Positions 24,598-32,956 of a stretch of 64,000 nucleotides of DNA are shown in pieces. The translations under genes and the position numbers were made by a program. The stretch is from Aurantiacibacter odishensis (GTDB lineage: Bacteria > Pseudomonadota > Alphaproteobacteria > Sphingomonadales > Sphingomonadaceae): positions 124,001 through 188,000 of the forward strand of contig NZ_QYOS01000019.1 of the NCBI RefSeq assembly GCF_003605195.1, written 5' to 3'. The notes beneath the pieces are model-generated. The model worked only from the letters and a program-made list of their open reading frames with translations. It searched no databases and was not told the DNA's origin. Numbering within the stretch: position 1 is the stretch's first letter; every line of letters starts with the position of its first letter.

Positions 24598-26127
24598 ATG
24601 CGCAACTCCCTTCGGCTGGCGACCGCGCTGGCGGGCGTTTGCCTGCTTGCAGCGCCCGCTTCCGCCGACACGCTGAAGGAAGCGCTGACCCGCGCCTATC
24701 AGGACAATCCTACGCTCGAAGCAGCGCGGGCTCAGCTTCGCGCGACCGATGAAAACGTGGTGATCCAGCGGGCACAGGGCCTGCCGAGCGTCAACACCAC
24801 CACGACCTACAGCGAATTTCTCGTCCAGAATTCCACCAGCTTCATCGCGCCCGAGCGCCAGCTCAATGCCAGCGTGGATCTGGGCGTACCGCTGTACCAG
24901 GGCGGCGCGGTGAAGAACGGCGTGCTCGCGGCAGAAAACCGCGTCGATGCCGGACGGGCCGACCTGCGCGGCACCGAAAGCGGTGTATTCGCCGACGTGG
25001 TGGCAATCTACATGGACGTAATCCTGAACGAAGCGCTCGTCAGCCTTTCGTCCAACAACGTCGAGGTGCTGTCGATCAACCTCGAGGCGACCAGCGACCG
25101 CTTCGAAATCGGGGACCTGACGCGCACCGACGTTGCCCAGTCCGAAAGCCGCCTCGCTGTGGCGCGCGGCGATTTGCAGACCGCCGAGGCCAACCTCGTC
25201 AACGCCCGCGAACGGTACATCGCGCTGGTCGGCACCGCGCCCACGGACCTGCAGCCGCCGCCCCCGCTGCCCGGCCTGCCTGACAGCGTGCAGATGGCGG
25301 TGGACGTGGCGCTGGAAAACAACCCGGACCTCATCGCCGCGAAAGAGCGGGCCGATGCCGCGGGTTACGATATCGAGGTTGCCGGGGCCGGGCGCCTGCC
25401 AACCTTCAGCGCTTTCACCAACGGCGGATACCAGAACTTCCTCGGCACGCTTGGCGCCGTTCCCGGTGCCACGGCAGACCAGACTGCCACCAGCGCGACT
25501 GCCGGGGTGCGCATGACATTGCCGCTGTTCCAGGGCGGCCGCGTCGCGGCGCAGCAGCGCCAGGCAACGGCCCAGGCAGAGGCAGCGCTGGAACAGGTCA
25601 TCGCGACGGAGCGCAGCGTGATCGCCCAGACCCGCGCGATCTATTCCAGCTGGCGCGCAGCCAACGCCATCATCGCTTCCAGCCAGGCCGCGGTGGATGC
25701 CGCCGAGCTGAGCCTTGAGGGCGTGCGGGCGGAAAACACCGTGGGCAACCGGACGATCCTCGATATCCTCGATGCGCAGCAGGAATTGCTGCGAGCCCAA
25801 GTGCAGCTCGTCACCGCGCGCCGCAACGCCTACGTCGCGGGTTTCAACCTGCTGGCGATCATGGGGAAAGCGGAAGCGCGCGATCTGGGGCTGGGCGACG
25901 AGGGCCTGCTTTACGATCCTGTCGTGAACTACGACCGGGTGCGCGGCATCATCTGGGACTGGCAACGCGACCCCGAACCGCAAGCCGACAGTTCGCGCAC
26001 CGTTGACATCCCGCCTGCCGACGGGGAAGTTCCCGATGAAGATCCTCTCGATGAATTCGGGACAGAGATCATCGACTATTCCGATACGGCGCCACCGCCG
26101 TTAGAAGCGCCCGAGAGCAATCCTTAA
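24598..26127 (+). CDS. tolC: TolC-family outer membrane efflux channel
   Basis: The 509-residue protein starts with a signal peptide (MRNSLRLATALAGVCLLAAP, cleaved at ASA-DTL) and has the two repeated OEP halves of TolC: KEALTRAYQDNPTLEAARAQ and later SVQMAVDVALENNPDL, each followed by long heptad-rich helices and a beta-strand segment (TTTYSEFLVQNSTSF; TNGGYQNFLGTLGA). Trimers form the outer-membrane exit duct for drug and protein exporters. The C-terminal tail (residues ~445-509) is long and acidic. It follows the methyltransferase by 2 nt and precedes popZ by 12 nt. Confidence 0.94.
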   Translation: MRNSLRLATALAGVCLLAAPASADTLKEALTRAYQDNPTLEAARAQLRATDENVVIQRAQGLPSVNTTTTYSEFLVQNSTSFIAPERQLNASVDLGVPLYQGGAVKNGVLAAENRVDAGRADLRGTESGVFADVVAIYMDVILNEALVSLSSNNVEVLSINLEATSDRFEIGDLTRTDVAQSESRLAVARGDLQTAEANLVNARERYIALVGTAPTDLQPPPPLPGLPDSVQMAVDVALENNPDLIAAKERADAAGYDIEVAGAGRLPTFSAFTNGGYQNFLGTLGAVPGATADQTATSATAGVRMTLPLFQGGRVAAQQRQATAQAEAALEQVIATERSVIAQTRAIYSSWRAANAIIASSQAAVDAAELSLEGVRAENTVGNRTILDILDAQQELLRAQVQLVTARRNAYVAGFNLLAIMGKAEARDLGLGDEGLLYDPVVNYDRVRGIIWDWQRDPEPQADSSRTVDIPPADGEVPDEDPLDEFGTEIIDYSDTAPPPLEAPESNP

Positions 26128-26139
26128 GAGGGGGACACA

Positions 26140-26637
26140 ATGCGGCAGGAAGGCGAACCGTCGGTCGAGGAGATCCTCGATTCGATCAAGCGAGTGATTG
26201 CGCGCGACAATTCCGAGGCCGCAGCGCAGGCCACCAAGGCGCGCCGCCGTGAAAATCTGGTCTCCCGCAACGAGGAAACCCAGCCGCAGGAAGAGGACGT
26301 GCTCGACCTCAGCGTCATCGGTTCGGCCCTTCACGAGGATGGTGCTCACGAGGATAGTGCCGAAGATGCGCTGATCGAAGACGACGAGAACGAGGAAGAA
26401 AGCCTCACCACCGATCGCGCCGCCGAAGCCATGCGGCAGTCGCTCGCCGCGCTTGCCATGCTGTCCGATCCCCCCGCCAAACCACAGATCGTCCGATCCG
26501 GCGAGACCTCTCTCGAAGGCATGGTGCGCGAGATGATGCGGCCGATGCTGGCGCAGTGGCTTGATGCCAACCTGCCCGAGATCGTCGAGCGGCTGGTGAA
26601 GGCCGAAATCGCCCGTATCGCCGGGAAAAACCGCTGA
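26140..26637 (+). CDS. popZ: PopZ-type cell-pole organising protein
   Basis: The 165-residue protein has the PopZ layout: an N-terminal amphipathic helix ([18 protein letters not shown]), an acidic disordered middle rich in D/E (about 50-90), and C-terminal helices ([20 protein letters not shown] then [19 protein letters not shown]) that drive oligomerisation. In Caulobacter, PopZ forms polar condensates that hold ParB-parS. Here parA, parB and parS lie 14-19 kb away. The overlap with the next frame is CTGA (see the ferredoxin entry). Confidence 0.88.
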   Translation: MRQEGEPSVEEILDSIKRVIARDNSEAAAQATKARRRENLVSRNEETQPQEEDVLDLSVIGSALHEDGAHEDSAEDALIEDDENEEESLTTDRAAEAMRQSLAALAMLSDPPAKPQIVRSGETSLEGMVREMMRPMLAQWLDANLPEIVERLVKAEIARIAGKNR

Positions 26638-26690
26638 CAAAGCCGCCGTCAGAGAAGGAAATCGCCAAGGCCGAACGCACGCTGGCCAAG

Positions 26691-27011
26691 ATGGGCGGCG
26701 AGGGTATCGAACGGCACATCTTCATCTGTGCCATGTCCGAAAAGGGCAAATGCTGTAAGCGCGAAGTCGGCGAGCAGTCCTGGAAGTACCTGAAAAAGCG
26801 GCTGAAGGAACTGGGTCTTGCCGGGAAGGGCGGGGTGCAGCGCACTAAGGCTGATTGCCTTCAGGTGTGCGATGCGGGGCCGGTCGCTGTCGTCTGGCCA
26901 GATGGTGTCTGGTATCGCTCCTGCACTCCGGAGGTGCTAGAACAGATCATCCGGAATCACCTGATCGGTGGAGAGCCCGTCGAAGAATTCCGCCTGCGGC
27001 CGAAATCCTGA
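26691..27011 (+). CDS. 2Fe-2S ferredoxin-like protein, thioredoxin fold
   Basis: The product resembles the small (2Fe-2S) NuoE-like/COG3411 ferredoxins, with four cysteines in [18 protein letters not shown] and [20 protein letters not shown] that could bind a 2Fe-2S cluster. From ATG 26691 it has 106 residues, but the same frame continues upstream with family-like sequence ([17 protein letters not shown]). The residue at 26634 is CTG, overlapping the popZ stop in CTGA; no ATG or GTG precedes it at the expected place. The true N-terminus may therefore begin with CTG at 26634 (125 residues). Partner and role are unknown. Confidence 0.82.
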   Translation: MGGEGIERHIFICAMSEKGKCCKREVGEQSWKYLKKRLKELGLAGKGGVQRTKADCLQVCDAGPVAVVWPDGVWYRSCTPEVLEQIIRNHLIGGEPVEEFRLRPKS

Positions 27012-27023
27012 CGGCAGGCGGTA

Positions 27024-27398
27024 TTACCGTTCCGCGCCGTCCTTCCAGCCCATCGTCCGCCGATCCGTCGGCTTTTTCGACAGGTCGAGCGAATCGAGAT
27101 CGTTGTCGACCGAGGCGTCGTGACCGGTGCCGCTGGACAGGAACACCAGCCCCATCAGCGCGCTCATCAGCAGCATCGAGAAACCGATGCCCAGCGCCGT
27201 CGCAATGAAGAAGTGCGGCGATACGTCTTCGGTCTGGTTATAGATGATCGCCATGGCGATGATCACCGTCCCCAGCGTGATGCCCATCATCAGCCGCATG
27301 AGTCGGCGGTATCGCGCCCACGCAAAGGCGGCGTTTTCCGGGTTATCGAGCGGGGAGGGGTTGGCCATGGGAGGAGACATGCCCATCGCACCGGCCAT
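27024..27398 (-). CDS. Two-span membrane protein of unknown function
   Basis: With start ATG 27398 (MAGAMGMSPPMANP) the protein has 124 residues and two membrane helices (about 36-56, RLMMGITLGTVIIAMAIIYN, and 68-91, FFIATALGIGFSMLLMSALM) and a charged C-terminal tail (DASVDNDLDSLDLSKKPTDR). An AAAGGG stretch precedes the ATG; other in-frame ATGs lie at 27386, 27380 and 27368. I recognise no family, though the arrangement is common for conserved alphaproteobacterial membrane proteins. It is convergent with the ferredoxin-like gene. Confidence 0.75.
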   Translation of the reverse strand: MAGAMGMSPPMANPSPLDNPENAAFAWARYRRLMRLMMGITLGTVIIAMAIIYNQTEDVSPHFFIATALGIGFSMLLMSALMGLVFLSSGTGHDASVDNDLDSLDLSKKPTDRRTMGWKDGAER

Positions 27399-27514
27399 TT
27401 GCAACGTCCCTTTGTACCATGATTTGCCCAGACTCGCCCTCTCGTGGCACAATTGGGGCGAAAGCACCCCGCCCCGAGGCGTGTCGTGGTGGGTAAAGCC
27501 GGAGGAGAACCTGA

Positions 27515-27943
27515 ATGTCCGTAGCCAAGATCATTGCGAGTCGTGATCACACGATCGTTTCGTGCACGCCCCAAGACAGCGTGCTGCTGGCGGCTAAGCT
27601 GCTGGCGGACAAGCGTATCGGCGCACTGCCCGTGATGGATGGGGAGGGGATTGCAGGCATCTTTTCCGAGCGTGACCTGCTCTACTGCGTCGCCCGCGAC
27701 GGTGCCGCTATTCTCGAACGAGCCGTGGGGGAGGTGATGACCTCTCCCGCCATCACTATCGAGAGCGATACCGATGCCCTGAAGGCCCTTTCGCTGATGA
27801 CCCGTCGCCGCATCCGTCACCTGCCGGTGATGGAGGGCGAGAAGATGGTGGGCTTCGTCTCGATCGGCGATCTGGTGAAGCACCGCATGGAAATAATCGA
27901 GGCCGAGGCGCAGCAGATGCGGGATTACATCACCACGGCTTGA
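27515..27943 (+). CDS. Tandem CBS-domain protein
   Basis: The 142-residue protein is made only of two CBS domains (about residues 8-62 and 72-128), with [20 protein letters not shown] and [20 protein letters not shown] in the first and [20 protein letters not shown] in the second. CBS pairs bind adenine nucleotides (AMP, ATP, SAM) and usually regulate a partner. No partner is fused, and the neighbours (erpA, xthA) give no clear link. It is transcribed alone or with erpA, 31 nt downstream. Confidence 0.93.
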   Translation: MSVAKIIASRDHTIVSCTPQDSVLLAAKLLADKRIGALPVMDGEGIAGIFSERDLLYCVARDGAAILERAVGEVMTSPAITIESDTDALKALSLMTRRRIRHLPVMEGEKMVGFVSIGDLVKHRMEIIEAEAQQMRDYITTA

Positions 27944-27974
27944 GAGAGCGCTCGCGGGACACTACATCGAAGCC

Positions 27975-28304
27975 ATGACCAGTTCGCTGACCCTTACCGA
28001 AGCCGCGGCATCCCGTGTCGGCCTGATTGCCAAGAAGCAGGGCAAGCCCGCAATCCTGCGTCTTTCGGTGGAGGGCGGGGGCTGCTCCGGCTTCCAGTAC
28101 AAGTTCGACCTTGATGATGCGCCGGAAGAAGGTGACGCGGTGAGCGAGACCGCCGGGGTGAAGCTGGTGGTCGATCCTGTCAGCCTCGACCTGGTGAACG
28201 GTTGCACCGTCGATTACGTCGAATCGCTGGGCGGCGCGGCGTTCCGGGTGGAAAATCCCAACGCGGCGGCAGGTTGCGGTTGCGGTTCCAGCTTCGGCAT
28301 ATAG
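27975..28304 (+). CDS. erpA: Iron-sulfur cluster insertion protein ErpA (A-type carrier)
   Basis: The 109-residue protein is an A-type Fe-S carrier with the three conserved cysteines in [11 protein letters not shown] and the CGCGSSF near the C-terminus. The family delivers assembled clusters to apo-proteins such as those of respiration and isoprenoid synthesis. The order of conserved blocks ([19 protein letters not shown]) fits ErpA. It lies 10 nt upstream of xthA. The SUF operon at 1-4.9 kb would be its cluster source. Confidence 0.93.
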   Translation: MTSSLTLTEAAASRVGLIAKKQGKPAILRLSVEGGGCSGFQYKFDLDDAPEEGDAVSETAGVKLVVDPVSLDLVNGCTVDYVESLGGAAFRVENPNAAAGCGCGSSFGI

Positions 28305-28314
28305 TGTCCGGGCG

Positions 28315-29097
28315 ATGAAAATCGCCAGCTTCAACATCAACGGTATCAAGGCGCGCCTGCCGCGCCTCAAGGAATGGCTGGAGGAAACCCGTCCCGCTGT
28401 CGCCTGCCTTCAGGAAATCAAGACACAGGACGATGGCTTCCCGGCCTCCGAATTCGAGGACATCGGTTACAAGGCCATCTGGCACGGCCAGAAGAGCTTC
28501 AACGGCGTTGCCATCCTCGCCGATGGCGTGGAGCCGGTAGAAATCCATCGCGGTCTGGGTATCGACGGGCCGAAGGATGGCGAGGGTGAACAGTCCCGCT
28601 ACATCGAGGCCGAGGTAAACGGCGTGCGGATCTGCAACCTCTACCTGCCCAACGGCAACCCGCATCCGGGGCCGAAATTCGACTACAAGCTGGCGTGGAT
28701 GAAGAAGCTGCGCAAACGCATGGCGGAATTGTCCGCGCTGGAACAGCCGACGGTCGTGCTGGGCGATTTCAACGTCATTCCGGAAGACAAGGATGTGTGG
28801 TCGGTAAAAGCCATGCAGGACGATGCCCTGATGCAGCCCGAATCGCGCGATGCCTATGCCCGCTTGCTGGCCGATGGCTGGACCGACGTGATCGACACGC
28901 TCAACCCGCGCGGCGGCGTATGGACATACTGGGATTACCAGGCCGGCGCCTGGCAGCGCGACCACGGCTTCCGCATCGATCACCTCCTCCTGTCACCCGA
29001 AGCGGCAGACCGCATGGTCACCGCCGGGGTCGACAAGGAATATCGTGGCCGGGAAAAGGCCAGCGATCACACGCCCGTGTGGGTGGAACTGAGATAG
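28315..29097 (+). CDS. xthA: Exodeoxyribonuclease III
   Basis: The 260-residue protein is an intact AP-endonuclease family enzyme: FNINGIKARL, then LQEIKTQDDGF with the metal glutamate, then LYLPNGNP, LGDFNVIPEDKD with the catalytic D and N, and the terminal SDHTPVWVEL histidine. It degrades 3' ends and cuts abasic sites in base-excision repair. Start ATG 28315 lies 10 nt after erpA. The downstream gap is long and rich in hairpins. Confidence 0.97.
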   Translation: MKIASFNINGIKARLPRLKEWLEETRPAVACLQEIKTQDDGFPASEFEDIGYKAIWHGQKSFNGVAILADGVEPVEIHRGLGIDGPKDGEGEQSRYIEAEVNGVRICNLYLPNGNPHPGPKFDYKLAWMKKLRKRMAELSALEQPTVVLGDFNVIPEDKDVWSVKAMQDDALMQPESRDAYARLLADGWTDVIDTLNPRGGVWTYWDYQAGAWQRDHGFRIDHLLLSPEAADRMVTAGVDKEYRGREKASDHTPVWVELR

Positions 29098-29325
29098 CTG
29101 GTTTTTCGCACCTGCCTCCACAGGTGCGTCCTCGCTAGACGCGCTGCGGGCCCGCTGCGGGCGGCCAGTCGGCCTTGCAATCCGCTAATCGCGGACCGTG
29201 GCAACTTCCTACTGAGAGAATCATGCGGGGAATCGGTTGCATAGCAACCGCAAGCGCGAACACGTGCCCGAGCTCATGCGAGGAAAGCCAAGCAGCGCGG
29301 ACGCGCTGCGCCCGGCGTTTGAGGG
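29098..29325. repeat. Hairpin-rich gap between xthA and the cell wall hydrolase gene
   Basis: No coding frame is credible in these 228 nt. At least four inverted repeats are packed here: CGCACCTG/CAGGTGCG (29107-29128), a GC-rich GCTGCGGGCCCGCTGC-type stretch (about 29142-29160), GGTTGC/GCAACC around ATA (about 29234-29248) and GCAGCGCG/CGCGCTGC around GA (29292-29309). None carries a proper T run. This looks like a clustered intergenic repeat (REP-like) or a long leader/trailer; I cannot test whether it recurs in the genome. Confidence 0.4.
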
Positions 29326-29991
29326 TTACCTATAAAAAACGTGCCGGTTGATCGTGGCGCGAGCAGTCATGCGACCGGCCCAGCGTGGGCGCACGTGCGT
29401 CGCGTGGAAGTACAGCGCGTCGTCGGCGGGACTTTCCCACAATTCGCGGTGAGCGATGCGGGCGATCGCCTTGGCGCGGGTCCAGGCGGACGAACCGTGG
29501 TTCGGCTCCGGGATGCGGCCACCGCGCACGAAAGAGAACTGCGCGCGCTGGGTGACGACCGAGCAGTAATCGTCGGGGAACGTGCTGCTCTCGGCGCGGT
29601 TGATAACCACGCGGGCCACGGCCAGCTGGCCATCGAGCGGTTCACCACGCGATTCGAAATAGACAGCCTGGGCAAGGCACATCAGCTCGCGCGACATCTG
29701 GTCGTTGGTGTCGACGGAGCCTACGAGTTCGCGCAGGGATGCGGCGTCGCTGACGGAGGCTTCGGGTTCTTCCGGCTGATCGGGAAGCTCCTGCACCACT
29801 TCGTTCATGACGAAGCGGACTTGCGGAGCGGCATCCTGAGCCTGGGTGGAATTCTGTTCTTCCTGGACGGCTTCGATCGCTGCGGGCTCTGCGTCCTGGG
29901 CAACGGCACCATTGAGAGCGGTGCCAAAACTCGCGGCGAAAATCACCGTGGCCAGGGCAAGAACCCCGGTCCGCTTGCTGATAAACGTCAT
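29326..29991 (-). CDS. Cell wall hydrolase, SleB-type
   Basis: The 221-residue protein has an N-terminal signal (MTFISKRTGVLALATVIFAA, cleaved near AVAQDAEP), an acidic low-complexity stretch (about 32-90), and a C-terminal SleB/Hydrolase_2 domain with LAQAVYFESRGEPLDGQLAV, VVINRAESSTFPDD, CSVVTQRAQFSFVRGG and FHATHVRPRW. The family cuts peptidoglycan; the conserved acid after YFES is the likely catalytic residue. A role in cell-wall remodelling is expected, with the target bond unknown. The gap upstream to 30198 shows no gene. Confidence 0.92.
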   Translation of the reverse strand: MTFISKRTGVLALATVIFAASFGTALNGAVAQDAEPAAIEAVQEEQNSTQAQDAAPQVRFVMNEVVQELPDQPEEPEASVSDAASLRELVGSVDTNDQMSRELMCLAQAVYFESRGEPLDGQLAVARVVINRAESSTFPDDYCSVVTQRAQFSFVRGGRIPEPNHGSSAWTRAKAIARIAHRELWESPADDALYFHATHVRPRWAGRMTARATINRHVFYR

Positions 29992-30197
29992 TGAACCTGT
30001 TACTCACGGCGGTGAGAGACACGATACAGGCTGGCGGACGCGGCGTTCACTTGTGCCGTCTGTCGCCCGCATTCCGCACGGTGCGGACCTGCCGGTCGTC
30101 CCCCCGTCTGCGCATCGAAAACCACCGCGTCATTGCGGTGCCATTCGATCGGCGCTGTGGGAAAGTCGAGGGCCAGATAGCCGCCGAGGATCAGATG

Positions 30198-30542
30198 TCA
30201 ACCGTTGTGCGGTGCAACATCGATGAAGCGTTCGGCATTTTCGATATCCAGCTCGACGATCCATAGGTCGTCGTCCTGCTCTCCGCGACGCCTGTACCAT
30301 GCCATGAATTCGTGCGGATTTTCAGGGTCTTGCTCCTTGGAAAGCACCCATTTCCGGCTCCCGTCGAGCTGTGGCATCCGCTCGTAGGCGCGGGCAGGAG
30401 TGGCACGATTACAACAGATTACCATCAGCGTGCCGGCCGTGCGTTCACCTTTTGAGATAACCATACCGAAGCCGCCTTCGGCTTCCACGGCGCGGATCAG
30501 ACCGCTCACTTCGAGGTGTGCAGGAAGGCGATCGTCGATCAT
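30198..30542 (-). CDS. DUF1491 family protein
   Basis: The 114-residue protein shows the DUF1491 pattern: RLPAHLEVSGLIRAVEAEGG near the start, KGERTAGTLMVICC, and a later DDDLWIVELDIENAERFI. The family is restricted to alphaproteobacteria and has no assigned function. A GGAG site stands 7 nt before ATG 30542. It follows the thioesterase by 4 nt, so it is the third gene of the ptsN-thioesterase-DUF1491 run. Confidence 0.9.
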   Translation of the reverse strand: MIDDRLPAHLEVSGLIRAVEAEGGFGMVISKGERTAGTLMVICCNRATPARAYERMPQLDGSRKWVLSKEQDPENPHEFMAWYRRRGEQDDDLWIVELDIENAERFIDVAPHNG

Positions 30543-30546
30543 CGCA

Positions 30547-31041
30547 TCACTCCGGCTGGCGATACCCGTCGAGACCGGAAAGCGCGATGTGGGAGCGCAT
30601 GAAGGTACCCGTCCCGCGCCCGATTTCGTCGCCTTCCTCGTCCATCAGGTGTGCTTCGGCAATGAACACGCGGCGCTTGCCGCTGATCCACTTGCCCTCG
30701 GCGATCACCTTCCCGGTGCGCAGCGGCTTGGTGAAATGCAGGTTGAAGCCGGTGGTGAGCAGAAAGCGGTCGGAAACCAGCGAATTGGCCGCGTAAAACG
30801 CCGCATCGTCCAGCATCTTGAAGTAGAGCGTGCCGTGGGTTGCTCCGGCGGCATGGAAGTACCGTTCATTGGCGATGAAGGTGATCCTCGCTCGCCCGGC
30901 CTCCAAGATTTCGAGCTGCGACTGGAACAGTGAATTGACCGGCGCTGCGGCATAGAGGCTTTCCAGCGCACGAAAGTGACCGGAAGCTGCGCTTTCGTCG
31001 GCCGACTTGGCCGCGCCGCTGCTGCCTTCAGGCGACGTCAC
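30547..31041 (-). CDS. PaaI-type hotdog thioesterase
   Basis: The 164-residue protein has the hotdog fold pattern (RITFIANERYFHAAGATHGT, then LYFKMLDDAAFYAANSLV, then TTGFNLHFTKPLRTGKVIAE). The HGT and aspartate positions match the PaaI acyl-CoA thioesterase group. The first 25 residues are acidic and serine-rich, an extension over the core domain. GTG 31041 overlaps the end of ptsN by 14 nt. The substrate is unknown. Confidence 0.87.
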   Translation of the reverse strand: MTSPEGSSGAAKSADESAASGHFRALESLYAAAPVNSLFQSQLEILEAGRARITFIANERYFHAAGATHGTLYFKMLDDAAFYAANSLVSDRFLLTTGFNLHFTKPLRTGKVIAEGKWISGKRRVFIAEAHLMDEEGDEIGRGTGTFMRSHIALSGLDGYRQPE

Positions 31042-31489
31042 GATCCGTCACGTTGGTCAACACACCATAGAGCGCTTCGGCATCGGGCGCATCGCTGAGA
31101 GCATCGTGCACACCTTCGTCCCGCACCAGCCGGGAAATGGCAGCAAGGGCATGGAGATGCGTGGCGCCGCTGTTTGCGGGCGACAAAAGGCCGAAGACCA
31201 GATCCACCGGCAGGCCATCGGCAGCGGCGAAATCGACGGGCTTTTCGAGCTTCATGAGGGCTGCCACGGGGCGCGTGAGGCCGGGCATACGGGCATGGGG
31301 TATGGCCACGCCGCGACCGAAGCCGGTGCTGCCCAGCTTCTCCCGCTCTTCCAGATGCTCCAGCACGGTCGAGGGATCGAGCGCAAACGCGCTGGCGAAC
31401 ATCTCCGCCAGCTGGCGCAGGATATCGTCCTTGCCATCGGCCTGCGCGACGCAAACCGATTCGGGCTTCATCAGAAAAATCGAATCCAT
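31028..31489 (-). CDS. ptsN: PTS IIA-like nitrogen regulatory protein PtsN
   Basis: The 153-residue protein is an EIIA-Ntr with the phosphorylated His65 in VAIPHARM, the preceding LGSTGFGRG, and the later GLLSPANSGATHLHALA. In the nitrogen PTS it takes phosphate from EI-Ntr/NPr and modulates potassium, nitrogen and stress circuits. It is located directly downstream of hpf and, as is common in proteobacteria, in the hpf-ptsN order (rpoN would usually precede; it is not seen here). A GC-rich 130-nt gap with a GGCGC-repeat separates it from hpf. Confidence 0.94.
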   Translation of the reverse strand: MDSIFLMKPESVCVAQADGKDDILRQLAEMFASAFALDPSTVLEHLEEREKLGSTGFGRGVAIPHARMPGLTRPVAALMKLEKPVDFAAADGLPVDLVFGLLSPANSGATHLHALAAISRLVRDEGVHDALSDAPDAEALYGVLTNVTDRDVA

Positions 31490-31621
31490 GATCTCAGAAA
31501 ACTCAAATTATCCCGTTCGCGGCGCGGCGCGGCGCGCGGCCAGGCGCGCCGTCCGGTGCTGTTCGACACCTCTCCCCTAAAGGGATCGCCACGAGTGCGC
31601 GCGCGGCGCGCTATAGGGCGA

Positions 31622-32191
31622 TCAGGACGGTTCGACCCACCCGATCGAACCATCTTCGCGGCGATAGACCATATTATGCCTTCCAGTGCCAGCATTTTTG
31701 AAAAACAGCGCGTTGGTGTGGCGCAGATCAAGCAGCATGACGGCGTCGGAAACGCTGACTTCGGGCACGTCAATCCGCGTTTCCGCGATGATCGGCGGTG
31801 ATTCCTCGCCAGCTTCCTCTTCGGTTGCCGGCTCTTCCGATGCAAAGATGGTGTAGGCCGCTTCCTCTTCCTTCGCGGCGTGGCTGGCCTGCTCGTGACG
31901 ATCCTTCAGTCGGCGCTTGTAGCGGCGCAGCTGCTTCTCGATCTTCTCGGCGGCCTGGTCGAAAGCGAGGTGCGCGTCCTGCGCCTGGCCGTGGCTTTTC
32001 AGGATCAGCCCGTGGTTTACGTGAAGGACGATATCGGCCGCGAAGCTGCTGGCCGGGCCCTTGCCGAAGGTAACCGTGGATGAAAGTGCCCGGCTGAAGT
32101 GCTTCTCGACGATGTTCTCAAGTCGGTCGGAAGCATGCTCCTGCAGTGCTGATCCTGTATCGACCTGGTGACCGGACACGCGAATATCCAT
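31622..32191 (-). CDS. hpf: Ribosome hibernation promoting factor, long form
   Basis: The 189-residue protein has the HPF/YfiA domain (MDIRVSGHQVDTGSALQEHA to about residue 100, with EKIEKQLRRYKRRLKDRHEQ) and a C-terminal dimerisation domain (VSVSDAVMLLDLRHTNALFF) of the long form that makes 100S ribosomes in stationary phase. The linker (about 108-135) is acidic. AAGGAG precedes ATG 32191. It lies upstream of ptsN. The gap to ptsN (31490-31621) holds a GC-rich stretch with a GGCGCGC/GCGCGCC hairpin. Confidence 0.94.
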   Translation of the reverse strand: MDIRVSGHQVDTGSALQEHASDRLENIVEKHFSRALSSTVTFGKGPASSFAADIVLHVNHGLILKSHGQAQDAHLAFDQAAEKIEKQLRRYKRRLKDRHEQASHAAKEEEAAYTIFASEEPATEEEAGEESPPIIAETRIDVPEVSVSDAVMLLDLRHTNALFFKNAGTGRHNMVYRREDGSIGWVEPS

Positions 32192-32245
32192 GGGGCGTTG
32201 CTCCTTCTCTATCGTTCGCTCAATCCCTCATGTGGGACCTAAGTC

Positions 32246-32932
32246 TCAAGAGGTCCAGAGGGGAGATTCCAACGATCCGAGAAAGGCTTTGTGCCGCGCC
32301 AGTTCCTCCGCACTTGCAGCATGGGGGCGCGGTGCGCGGTATTCGCCTGTTTTCGGGATGAAACGTGTCTGCACGGCGCTTTCCGAGGCGGTGTTGTCGA
32401 CTGCCAACTGCAGGCCGATCTGCCGACCGCCGGTAAGTTCGACGTAGACCTGCGCCAGCAATTCCGCGTCGAGCAGTGCCCCGTGCAAGGTGCGATGACT
32501 CCGGTCGACTCCGTAACGCGAGCACAAAGCGTCGAGCGAGTGTTTGGCACCTGGATGCCGGCGTCGGGCCAGCACGAGGGTATCGACCATACGATCATTG
32601 CCAATCGCGAGGTGCCCGCACTGGCCCAGCTCGAAATTCAGGAAGCCGAAGTCGAACTGCGCGTTGTGCGCCACCAGCGGCGAATCGCCGAGAAATTCCA
32701 GCAACGCCTCCACCTTCTCGGCAAATCGCGGCTTGTCCGACAGGAAACTGGCGGAAAGGCCGTGCACCTTTTCCGCCTCCATCGGCATGTCGCGATCGGG
32801 ATTGAAATACTCGTGGAATGTGCGTCCGGTCGCGACGCGGTTCACCATCTCGATGCAGCCGATCTCCACCATCCGGTCTCCGGTGTTGGGATCAAGGCCG
32901 GTGGTTTCGGTATCGAAGATAATCTCGCGCAT
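32246..32932 (-). CDS. dnaQ: DNA polymerase III subunit epsilon (proofreading exonuclease)
   Basis: The 228-residue protein has the DEDDh exonuclease motifs: FDTETTG (Exo I, D7 and E9), HNAQFDFGFLN (Exo II) and RTLHGALLDAELLAQV (Exo III). It proofreads the alpha subunit in the replicative polymerase. I chose ATG 32932 (AAGGTGG just upstream) over the GTG two codons before. It is part of the leftward origin-proximal set PPSR-maf-aroE-coaE-dnaQ, the same order as in other alphaproteobacteria. Confidence 0.95.
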   Translation of the reverse strand: MREIIFDTETTGLDPNTGDRMVEIGCIEMVNRVATGRTFHEYFNPDRDMPMEAEKVHGLSASFLSDKPRFAEKVEALLEFLGDSPLVAHNAQFDFGFLNFELGQCGHLAIGNDRMVDTLVLARRRHPGAKHSLDALCSRYGVDRSHRTLHGALLDAELLAQVYVELTGGRQIGLQLAVDNTASESAVQTRFIPKTGEYRAPRPHAASAEELARHKAFLGSLESPLWTS

Positions 32933-32956
32933 GGCCACCTTATCGCGCGGGAGGGT

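Noticed and set aside
29098-29325. tRNA or RNase P RNA in this gap
   Set aside because: Hairpins are present, but no cloverleaf, CCA end, or the GAGGAAAGUCC core of RNase P was found.
31510-31620. GGCGC-repeat tract between hpf and ptsN as a mobile or phase element
   Set aside because: It is short and could simply reflect GC-rich spacer with one hairpin; no evidence of mobility.
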